DNA from: Bacteroidota bacterium
GTDB taxonomy: Bacteria; Bacteroidota; Bacteroidia; NS11-12g; UBA9320
Length of the DNA: 12,098 nt
Assembly (NCBI GenBank): GCA_024638525.1
Contig: JAHEKB010000047.1
Location: forward strand, 1-12,098
Direction of reading: 5' to 3'
The notes below the pieces were generated by a model. That model had not been told where the DNA came from and did no database searches. It saw nothing but the letters and a program-made list of their open reading frames with translations. The position numbers and the translations under genes were made by a program. This document shows positions 5,850-12,007 of the stretch, piece by piece. Positions within the stretch are counted from its first letter, which is position 1. Each line of letters opens with the position of its first letter.

Positions 5850-7033
5850 GCTATTCTATTTACTGCTACGAGCTCTCCTTCTTTCATTTGATTCTGACTT
5901 TCGTCAAGGTAGACCATGCAATTCGCCAAGGCAAAACTTTGTAGCATCGAAGAGGCTTGACCATCCAGAATGTGAATTTTATTTTTTTCGAGTCGGGCTT
6001 TGAGAAAAACGGCTCTATCCCCTTTTTTGAAGTAATCGTGTGCCAGGGGTATTCGAAGATTTGACCACTCATCTTCCCCTAGACCGGATCTTTGGTTCAA
6101 ATGAGGTATCACATATTGATATACACAGCTCAAAGCTGAGGCCGGATTGCCGGGCAGTGCAAAGACACTTGTGTTTCCTTTTGTCCCAAAATAGAGTGGC
6201 TTCCCCGGTTTTTGTTTCACTTTATAAAAGTGGGGATTGACTTTCATAGCAGCCAGAGCCTCCTCCAAATGGTCGTGGTCTCCAACAGAAATTCCACCTG
6301 AACTCAAGATTAAATCAGCATTTTCCAAGGCCTCCTTGATCGCCGCCTTAGTTTCATCTAAATCATCTTTAACTCTTTTTTGGGAGTGCACAGAATAACC
6401 GGCCGCTTTGAGTGCGTTTGCAATACTGATTCCATTACTCTCATAGATCTGACCGTATTGCAATTCATCTCCTGGATCTACTAGCTCATCACCTGTAATT
6501 AACAGCTTGATTACAGCTTGTCTAGCAACCACAACTTTCCTCATGCCAAAGGATTGAAGCAATCCCAAAGCCGCACCATTCAACTTTAATCCAGAAGGCA
6601 GAGCTAACTCTCCTTCTTTCAATTGTTCGCCTATGGGTCTAATGTTTTGATCCAGAGAAACCTTTTCTGAAGCCAATACTTGAATGCGGTCAGAATTGGG
6701 AATTGGCTGAACCCATTCTTGCATGATAACGGTGTCAGCAGAATCTGGAACCGCCGCCCCAGTAAATATTCTAATCGCTTGTCCTTTTTCAAGCTCTTGT
6801 TCCAGAGGGTTACCCGCACTTGATTCTCCTAAAACTGTATACTCGTTGTTTTCAATGTCGAGCTTAACGGCATAGCCGTCCATGGCAGATTGTCTAAAGG
6901 ACGGCAGCGAGAATGGGCTGTATAGATCAACGGCAAGAATTCTATTCAAGGCATTGGAAACCAGAACTTCTTCTGTTCCAAGTGTTGATGCCTGTTCTTT
7001 ACATATCTGCTTCGCTTCTTCTACTCCGATCAT
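5846..7033 (-). CDS. moeA: Molybdopterin molybdenumtransferase MoeA
   Basis: MoeA inserts molybdate into adenylylated molybdopterin, the step before MobA. At 395 residues it has the usual domain order. An N-terminal region carries SAMDGYAV (49-56) and the FTGAAVP segment (90-96). The MoCF-binding domain follows, with TGDEL (180-184), SSGGISVGD (244-252), PGKP (276-279) and LPGNPAS (293-299). The C-terminal domain IV ends with GQASSMLQSFALANCMVYL. All motifs that bind molybdopterin or nucleotide are intact. It is the first gene of the minus-strand operon and couples by ATGA to the permease. It diverges from the histidine kinase gene, leaving 84 bases between the ATG starts. A TCAAATT/AATTTGA dyad lies directly upstream of its ATG. 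Confidence 0.95.
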   Translation of the reverse strand: MIGVEEAKQICKEQASTLGTEEVLVSNALNRILAVDLYSPFSLPSFRQSAMDGYAVKLDIENNEYTVLGESSAGNPLEQELEKGQAIRIFTGAAVPDSADTVIMQEWVQPIPNSDRIQVLASEKVSLDQNIRPIGEQLKEGELALPSGLKLNGAALGLLQSFGMRKVVVARQAVIKLLITGDELVDPGDELQYGQIYESNGISIANALKAAGYSVHSQKRVKDDLDETKAAIKEALENADLILSSGGISVGDHDHLEEALAAMKVNPHFYKVKQKPGKPLYFGTKGNTSVFALPGNPASALSCVYQYVIPHLNQRSGLGEDEWSNLRIPLAHDYFKKGDRAVFLKARLEKNKIHILDGQASSMLQSFALANCMVYLDESQNQMKEGELVAVNRIA

Positions 7034-7036
7034 TGC

Positions 7037-7055
7037 TCAAATTTCTTTAATTTGA
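7037..7055. promoter_or_regulatory. Inverted repeat directly upstream of moeA, possible operator
   Basis: TCAAATT (7037-7043) and AATTTGA (7049-7055) are exact reverse complements separated by five bases. The site sits 3 bases before the moeA start codon, inside the divergent moeA/kinase control region. Its TTGA-type outer bases recall Crp/Fnr half-sites, but the two halves point outward from the usual TTGA-N6-TCAA order, so no regulator can be named. Confidence 0.3.
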
Positions 7056-7097
7056 CGAAATGACCCCTTTGTTGCTCAGATTTATTTAGGACCCTTC

Positions 7098-7105
7098 TAT
7101 CTTTG
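7098..7105 (+). promoter_or_regulatory. Putative -7 promoter element of the sensor kinase operon
   Basis: TATCTTTG matches TAnnTTTG exactly, putting transcription start near 7111. TTTG/TTG sequences at 7068-7074 are present, though further upstream than the ideal -33 spacing. If the element is real, the TTG at 7103 cannot be the kinase start codon, and the ATG at 7118 is used with a leader of fewer than ten bases. Confidence 0.5.
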
Positions 7106-7115
7106 ACGTCAAAGA
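7100..7115. promoter_or_regulatory. Perfect 16-bp palindrome overlapping the kinase promoter
   Basis: TCTTTGACGTCAAAGA is its own reverse complement over all 16 bases. It overlaps the -7 element and the predicted start site, so a protein bound here would block transcription. A related TTTGACG occurs at 7051-7057. The neighbouring Crp/Fnr-type regulator makes autoregulation an obvious idea. However, its family normally binds TTGA-N6-TCAA, and here the gap between TTGA and TCAA is two bases. Confidence 0.45.
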
Positions 7116-7117
7116 AT

Positions 7118-8677
7118 ATGGCTAGCACCCTCAAAGAATCTAAAATATATCAATCACTTTTTGCTACATCCATAGACGGCATTGCTATCATTGACCAAAG
7201 AGGGATAGTGCAAGACGTGAATCAAGCAATGCTAGATCTAATGGGCTATTCTAGAGATGAATTGATTGGACACAACATTTCCATCCTCATGGATAGTCCT
7301 CATAGAGAGGCTCACGACTCTTATTTGTCCAACTATCAACACACAGGGGAGGCAAAAATCATCGGTATTGGAAGAGAAGTAGAAGCCAAATGTAAGGATG
7401 GTACAATTTTTCCAATCAGGTTAGCCGTTAGCGAATTTGAAGTGGATGGTACACCTTACTATACCGGGATCATTCACGATTTGTCGGAAGAGTATCGGAT
7501 TAAGGAAAAGCTCAACGAGTATGCCCATAAGTTAGAGGGAAAGGTCAAGGAAAGAACAGTCAAGCTAGAGACGGAGATTAAGTTGAGGGAGAGCGCTCAA
7601 AAGGAGCTGTTGAGTAGCCAAAAGTTGTACGAAGCCATAGCTCAAAACTTTCCAAATGGGACCATAGGAGTACTTGACAGACAGTTTAATATTCTCTTCA
7701 TGGAAGGAACCGAACTGAGCGAGTGGGGTGTGGGTTCAGAACGGCTATTGGACGAAAATTACATACAATTATTGCCAGAAGAAGTACGTTCAGAGGTCAA
7801 GGGGCATCTCGAAGAAGTGCTTAAAGGAGGACACAGGGATTTTGAAATACATTCGGGAGAAAAGGTTTATTTAGGGAGGTCTGTCCCTCTCCCCAATGAG
7901 CATGGCGATATTGACAAAATCCTACAGGTAGACATCAATATTACCAAAGAAAAACAAGCGGAAGAAGAGATTTACAATGCCTTGATAAAAGAGAAGCAAC
8001 TGAACGAGTTAAAATCAAGTTTCGTTTCCATGGCTTCTCACGAGTTCAGGACGCCATTGAGTAGTATTCAGAGTTCAGCTTCATTGATTAAGCGATATAC
8101 TGAATTAGAACAACAAGATCAACGAGAACGCCATATTGATAAGATATATAGCAATGTCAAAAATTTGAATATCATTCTGAATGACTTTTTATCCTTAGAG
8201 AAAATTGAAGGGGGTTTGATTAAGAACAATCCCCAAGAGCTTCAGCTGCTGGATTTTTTAAATGATATTATTGAAGAGACCAGTCCATTAAAAAAGGATA
8301 AACAAGTGGTGGAATTTGAAGTTAATCACAACACTGAGTTTTTGAGCTTCGACCCCTTCTTGTTGAGAAACATACTTAACAACCTCATATCCAACGCCTT
8401 CAAGTATTCAATGTCAGAAGGAGTTATAAAAGTGAGAACCAGTGAAGACAATGAAGGGATATCCATTGCTGTAATTGATAAAGGAATTGGGATTTCTAAG
8501 GAAGATCAAGAGCAATTGTTCAGTAGATTCTTTAGAGCCAGTAATGCAATAAATATTCAAGGTACAGGACTTGGTCTTAATATTGTAAAGAGATATGTAC
8601 AATTGATGAATGCCGAACTTACATTTGACAGTGAACTAAATAAAGGGAGCACTTTTAGTATACGTTTGAAAACATGA
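7118..8677 (+). CDS. FixL-like PAS-PAS sensor histidine kinase, probable haem oxygen sensor
   Basis: This soluble hybrid-free kinase has 519 residues from ATG 7118. A TTG at 7103 would add five, but it lies inside the likely promoter. PAS1 (about 10-123) closely resembles the haem-PAS of FixL. AHDSYLSNY supplies the proximal haem histidine (His66), and IIGIGRE supplies the distal arginine (Arg86), 20 residues apart as in Bradyrhizobium FixL His200/Arg220. Two propionate-contact positions differ (Asn and Lys for Arg206 and His214). A coiled coil (about 128-167) leads to a divergent PAS2 (about 168-278), then HisKA with SHEFRTP (phospho-acceptor His308) and the ATPase domain: N box with Asn422/Asn426, DKGIGIS, FFRA and GTGLGLNIV. 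There are no membrane segments. It overlaps the regulator by 4 bases. Kinase activity is secure; haem binding is strong inference. Confidence 0.93.
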   Translation: MASTLKESKIYQSLFATSIDGIAIIDQRGIVQDVNQAMLDLMGYSRDELIGHNISILMDSPHREAHDSYLSNYQHTGEAKIIGIGREVEAKCKDGTIFPIRLAVSEFEVDGTPYYTGIIHDLSEEYRIKEKLNEYAHKLEGKVKERTVKLETEIKLRESAQKELLSSQKLYEAIAQNFPNGTIGVLDRQFNILFMEGTELSEWGVGSERLLDENYIQLLPEEVRSEVKGHLEEVLKGGHRDFEIHSGEKVYLGRSVPLPNEHGDIDKILQVDINITKEKQAEEEIYNALIKEKQLNELKSSFVSMASHEFRTPLSSIQSSASLIKRYTELEQQDQRERHIDKIYSNVKNLNIILNDFLSLEKIEGGLIKNNPQELQLLDFLNDIIEETSPLKKDKQVVEFEVNHNTEFLSFDPFLLRNILNNLISNAFKYSMSEGVIKVRTSEDNEGISIAVIDKGIGISKEDQEQLFSRFFRASNAINIQGTGLGLNIVKRYVQLMNAELTFDSELNKGSTFSIRLKT

Positions 8678-9687
8678 GCACAATACTAGTTATTGAAGAC
8701 AATCTCGATATAAGAGAGAACATATGTGAAATACTTGATCTAGCAGGCTATACCACTATTGATGCGGAGAATGGTAAGATAGGGGTTGAGAAAGCCGTCG
8801 AACAACAACCCGATCTGATTCTTTGTGATATCATGATGCCCGAATTGGACGGATATGGTGTTCTACATATACTTTCAAAAAGAGAAGAGACCTTAAGCAC
8901 ACCCTTCATTTTTCTCACAGCCAAAGCGGAAAAGAGCGACGTGAGAAGAGGGATGAACTTGGGAGCTGATGATTATATCACTAAACCTTTTGACGAATCC
9001 GATCTTCTAACTACTGTAGATAATCGCTTGAGAAAACATCAACAGATCGGAGGACATCGACAAACGGACCACGCATCTTTTGAGCAGCTTTTTGCGAACA
9101 AAAGCATCAAGCACTATTCTGCCAAAGACATCATTTTTAGAGATGGAGACTCCGCATTGAACATTTATTATTTGAACAGCGGTAAGGTCAAAGTTACCAA
9201 GATGAATAACGATGGCAAAGAAGCGGTTATTGACCTGTGCAAGCCCGGTGATTTCTTTGGGTATTGGTCCGCATTGCAGAATCAAGAACACTCAAATTCA
9301 GCGGAGTGCCTGGAAAATTCTGAAATATGGCTGATTCCTTCGGAAAACTTCAGAGAGCTGGTCATGGAAAACTCTGAAATCTCTTCCAAATTTTTGAAAC
9401 TCATGACCAATAACTTGTTGATCAAGGAACATAAAATATTGGACCTCGCATATGAGTCGGTTCGCAAGCGAATTGCTACGGCCCTTCTGGATTTAAGGGA
9501 TAAATACAGTACCGATGAGCCATTTAGAATGAAAGTTTCACGAGAGACCATTGCATCTATGGCGGGCACATCTATAGAAACAGCAATTAGAATGCTGTCC
9601 GAATTCAAATCAGATGGACTCATTGAAGTAAACGGCAGTGAAATTCACCTGATCAATCCCGAAAAGCTTGGGAGAATGCCCTATTGA
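8674..9687 (+). CDS. Response regulator: receiver fused to a Crp/Fnr-type DNA-binding protein
   Basis: The 337-residue protein couples two normally separate modules. Residues 1-122 are a receiver with acidic pocket Glu8/Asp9, phospho-acceptor Asp52 in LCDIMMPELDGYG, Thr82 and Lys104 (TKPFD). Residues about 133-250 are a cNMP-binding-type beta roll with the PGDFFGYWSAL phosphate-cassette region. The conserved Arg of cAMP-binding CRP is not evident, so nucleotide binding is doubtful. Residues about 284-325 form a Crp-type winged HTH (VSRETIASMAGTSIETAIR), with Glu302 and Arg306 at the DNA-reading positions of FNR and CRP. The FNR iron-sulfur cysteine cluster is absent. In rhizobia FixL-FixJ activates transcription of FixK; here receiver and FixK-like output are one protein. 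The ATGA overlap ties it to the kinase. Its targets are likely nearby stress genes, by inference. Confidence 0.94.
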   Translation: MSTILVIEDNLDIRENICEILDLAGYTTIDAENGKIGVEKAVEQQPDLILCDIMMPELDGYGVLHILSKREETLSTPFIFLTAKAEKSDVRRGMNLGADDYITKPFDESDLLTTVDNRLRKHQQIGGHRQTDHASFEQLFANKSIKHYSAKDIIFRDGDSALNIYYLNSGKVKVTKMNNDGKEAVIDLCKPGDFFGYWSALQNQEHSNSAECLENSEIWLIPSENFRELVMENSEISSKFLKLMTNNLLIKEHKILDLAYESVRKRIATALLDLRDKYSTDEPFRMKVSRETIASMAGTSIETAIRMLSEFKSDGLIEVNGSEIHLINPEKLGRMPY

Positions 9688-9763
9688 TTATGAGCAGAAT
9701 CATGTTGCTTAATGAGTTTTCATAGCTCTTGAGCTGTTTGCATGGCTCATCTTCGCAGTTAAA

Positions 9764-10075
9764 TTGGAAGCAAAGCAGATATTCAGCATTTCGGAACTTC
9801 AAGATTTTCTACAAAACCGTCAGCCCTTGATTGTTGATTTGCGTGGGCGCTCGGAATTTGATCTTGCTCATTTGAACGGAGCTGTTCACTTGGATTTTGT
9901 CCATCAAAATGTAGTGAGCTTTTTTGAAGGTGTTGATAGAAGCACGCCAGTTCTACTGTATTGTAAGAATGGCACACGCTGCAAAAGCATGGTCAGATTG
10001 TTAGGAACGTATGGCTTTGACGATCTTCATTTTGTCGCAAATGGAATTGGGTTATGGCAGGAAGAAATAAGTTAA
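9764..10075 (+). CDS. Single-domain rhodanese (sulfurtransferase)
   Basis: At 103 residues it matches single-domain rhodaneses such as GlpE or PspE. VDLRGRSEFDLAHLNGAVHL (24-43) is the N-terminal CH2A-like motif, and the active-site loop is Cys67-KNGT-Arg72, with Cys67 expected to carry a persulfide. A second cysteine follows at 73. No signal peptide is visible, so it should act in the cytosol, moving sulfane sulfur from thiosulfate or polysulfide to thiol acceptors. The reading frame has no ATG near its beginning. TTG at 9764 is the only sensible start seen, and an ATG at 9742 is out of frame and stops at once. It lies 76 bases after the regulator gene and overlaps the next gene by 22 bases. 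Confidence 0.88.
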   Translation: MEAKQIFSISELQDFLQNRQPLIVDLRGRSEFDLAHLNGAVHLDFVHQNVVSFFEGVDRSTPVLLYCKNGTRCKSMVRLLGTYGFDDLHFVANGIGLWQEEIS

Positions 10076-10371
10076 TCTGCCTTGGACTATGTCTCTTTTG
10101 TATAGCCATCTCCTTCTCAGCTAAAAATGTAAAAGCGAATGCTTTTATTATTCCAGAATTGACACCCCCTGATTCCGCAGACCTCGCTACCGATTCCATT
10201 TACATTTGTGAAGAGCATTATTTTGAATGGTGCGTAGATTCTTCACATTGTCCATACTGTTCAGAGACCATGAAACGGGTGGATTTATGGTCATATTATA
10301 AAATTTTAGAATGTGAAGATTGCCAGCAGTTCTTCTTAGATCACTTGGACGATTTTCGAACAGATAATTGA
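10054..10371 (+). CDS. Small exported cysteine-rich, probably metal-binding protein
   Basis: The 105-residue product starts with a signal peptide or N-terminal anchor (charged MAGRNK, hydrophobic 7-23, possible cleavage after FSA at 23 or VKA at 28). The mature part is acidic and carries Cys52, His55, Cys60, Cys66, Cys69, Cys87 and Cys90. CxxH, ten residues, then CPYC repeats the spacing of the heavy-metal-binding domain seen in copper and zinc transport proteins (YTCPMH ... CPxCGM), and a CEDC pair follows. This suggests a periplasmic Zn or Cu site or a redox-active thiol cluster. I do not recognise a named family. The ATG lies 22 bases inside the rhodanese gene, so the two are translationally coupled and may act in one sulfur or metal pathway. 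Confidence 0.7.
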   Translation: MAGRNKLICLGLCLFCIAISFSAKNVKANAFIIPELTPPDSADLATDSIYICEEHYFEWCVDSSHCPYCSETMKRVDLWSYYKILECEDCQQFFLDHLDDFRTDN

Positions 10372-10378
10372 AATCATG

Positions 10379-10404
10379 TAGGTCTATGATTTAACGCAGA
10401 CCTA
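10379..10404. promoter_or_regulatory. Inverted repeat upstream of the universal stress protein operon
   Basis: TAGGTCT (10379-10385) and AGACCTA (10398-10404) are exact reverse complements separated by 12 bases. The dyad ends 41 bases before the ATG at 10446. It lacks a T-tract, so it looks more like an operator or upstream activation site than a terminator. A convincing -7 element is not seen between it and the gene. Confidence 0.35.
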
Positions 10405-10445
10405 GAGCAGGATATATTATTTTACTTCGAATAAAATAAATCGCA

Positions 10446-11240
10446 ATGGATTTGATTATTTGCCCGACAGACTTTTCTAAGACCGCCAATAATGCTGTTC
10501 ATTATGCATCTCATTTTGCAGAATACCTCAATGCTAAGATTTTAGTGATTCACGTAATGCATGTTCCTGCGGTTGACGTTTACAGCCCTGCTAACGTAAT
10601 GAATGACATGATGGAAGTTCAGAGTGAGGGAGCCAACCGCAAATTGAAAGAATTGTGCCAGGAGCTATCTAGCAAGTATGAATGCATTTACGAGTACAAA
10701 TCGGCTTTTGGTTTTGCCGCTGAAGTGATTTGTGAATTAGCTGAAAAGGAAGAATCACGGATGATTTGCATGGGAACGACAGGAGGCAGCAATATGATCA
10801 ACCGCTTTCTGGGCAGCGTGAGTTATGAAACTGTTAAACGGAGTAAAGTACCTGTCTTGGTGGTACCTTCAGAATGTAAATTTAAACCCATCGACCGAAT
10901 TGTTGTAGGTAATGACAATAAGGAATCTCTAGAACAGGAATTGGATGAGCTGCGCTCATTATGTCACTTCTTTACTCCAAAAATCGATATAGTGACCATA
11001 GAGAAAGAAGATGAACCTTCGTATGATCCCGAGTTAAAATGGGAAGAGGGGGATATGAGGATAATTGAAATTGAATCTCATTTAATTGGCGATGCAATAT
11101 GTCGCTATGTGGACGAAAACAAGATCGACCTACTTGCATTAAAGAGGCATCAGAGAAACTTCATAGAAAATTTATTTCATAAAAGTACAATCAAACAAGT
11201 GCTGGGAGATAGTCATATACCCTCACTTATATTTAACTAG
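10446..11240 (+). CDS. Tandem universal stress protein (two UspA domains)
   Basis: The 264-residue cytosolic protein carries two Usp domains. Domain 1 (1-142) opens with the nucleotide-contacting PTDFS (Asp9) and ends with the ATP motif G110-TTG113-x9-G123-S124, of the usual G-x2-G-x9-G-S form, so it probably binds ATP. Domain 2 (about 149-264) has the Usp layout but lacks the glycine motif. In its place is KRHQRNFIENLFHKSTIKQ, as in the second domain of other Bacteroidota tandem Usp proteins, so it is probably structural or regulatory. Usp genes are frequent targets of oxygen-responsive regulators (ANR in Pseudomonas, DosR in Mycobacterium), which fits its position behind a FixL-like system. 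Six bases separate it from the next gene. It leads a tight four-gene run to the window end. Confidence 0.92.
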   Translation: MDLIICPTDFSKTANNAVHYASHFAEYLNAKILVIHVMHVPAVDVYSPANVMNDMMEVQSEGANRKLKELCQELSSKYECIYEYKSAFGFAAEVICELAEKEESRMICMGTTGGSNMINRFLGSVSYETVKRSKVPVLVVPSECKFKPIDRIVVGNDNKESLEQELDELRSLCHFFTPKIDIVTIEKEDEPSYDPELKWEEGDMRIIEIESHLIGDAICRYVDENKIDLLALKRHQRNFIENLFHKSTIKQVLGDSHIPSLIFN

Positions 11241-11246
11241 ATAAGC

Positions 11247-11633
11247 ATGGACGAAACAAAAAAGTATTTGAGCGAATTACACAGAGAACACAACGATTGG
11301 GAAAAGGCATTGGACTTTGCGAGAGACGAGATTAGTTCCTTTAAGAACCGCCTTTCAGAAATTGTTATGGCTAACACTAAAACTGAAGTATTGGCGCAAG
11401 TGGAGCATTTTCAGAATCAATTTATCAGGCATAATGAGGTAATAGATCAACTTAAGCATTCCATTCACGCGGAGGAAGAAAAAATTGCTGCCATTGCTCA
11501 AGCCAATAATGTTGCAACTGACCGCAGAAAGGCGAAAGAAAATATGAAATTATTGGATCAAATGGATTCATTTGACAAGCTTTTCTCAGAATTAAAAGAT
11601 GAATTTAAAGTATTCTTAACTAAGGTATTGTAA
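11247..11633 (+). CDS. Helical coiled-coil protein of unknown function
   Basis: At 128 residues this is a small, highly charged, almost wholly alpha-helical protein. Heptad-like spacing of Leu, Ile, Phe and Val runs through about 5-40, 44-85 and 98-125, with a likely break near NNVATDRR (87-94). It has no cysteine, signal peptide or membrane segment. It should be a cytosolic helical bundle, perhaps a dimeric adaptor. I do not recognise a named family. It is tightly packed between the Usp gene (6 bases) and the next gene (1 base), so it is co-transcribed with them and probably works with universal stress proteins. Confidence 0.8.
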   Translation: MDETKKYLSELHREHNDWEKALDFARDEISSFKNRLSEIVMANTKTEVLAQVEHFQNQFIRHNEVIDQLKHSIHAEEEKIAAIAQANNVATDRRKAKENMKLLDQMDSFDKLFSELKDEFKVFLTKVL

Positions 11634-11634
11634 T

Positions 11635-12006
11635 ATGAATTTAAAGGTAAACGGCAAATCCACAACCAAGGAGTTGAGAGATGCATTCATGGATTCGTTT
11701 GACGGGATGAAAATTGAATTTTTTCGTCATTCACATGAACACGAAGAGGGGTCACCTAAAAAAGACATGGTTAATGAGGAGTTGAGTCTCTCAGAACTCA
11801 ATGCCTCGATACCTGAACTTCAATTGTCCATAGATGAACAAATGACAGTTAACCAAGTTGAGGATTTATTTAAAGAGCGATTGGGCCTCCACATCCAGGT
11901 CTTTAGAAAAATGAATATGACCTGGATCGAGACTACAGCAACGGATAGTTATACCTTAAGGGAACAAGTAAATCTTTCAAGGGAGAGTCGAGGATTGAGT
12001 AATTGA
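11635..12006 (+). CDS. Protein of unknown function with an internally duplicated domain
   Basis: The 123-residue product contains two related units. Residues 9-31 (T-x3-L-x-DAF-x3-F-DGMKIEFFR) and 70-91 (TVNQVEDLFKERLGLHIQVFR) share the pattern Thr, hydrophobic, Asp-x-Phe, a glycine or leucine turn, then a beta strand ending Phe-Arg. This suggests a helix-strand repeat, joined by an acidic linker with a His-rich HSHEHEEG patch (32-39) that might bind metal. The C-terminal tail NMTWIETTATDSYTL is a block I associate with small uncharacterised Bacteroidota proteins. It has no signal peptide or catalytic motif. One base separates it from each neighbour, so it belongs to the Usp operon. Confidence 0.78.
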   Translation: MNLKVNGKSTTKELRDAFMDSFDGMKIEFFRHSHEHEEGSPKKDMVNEELSLSELNASIPELQLSIDEQMTVNQVEDLFKERLGLHIQVFRKMNMTWIETTATDSYTLREQVNLSRESRGLSN

Positions 12007-12007
12007 A

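Noticed and set aside
9007..9623. Two minus-strand frames opposite the receiver-Crp fusion gene
   Set aside because: Both are antisense to regions with intact receiver, cNMP-fold and HTH motifs and show no motifs of their own.
8674..9687. Calling the Crp-type domain an iron-sulfur FNR or a cAMP-binding CRP
   Set aside because: The N-terminal cysteine cluster of FNR is absent and the cAMP-contacting Arg-Ser pair of CRP is not seen. Control by receiver phosphorylation is the better-supported reading.
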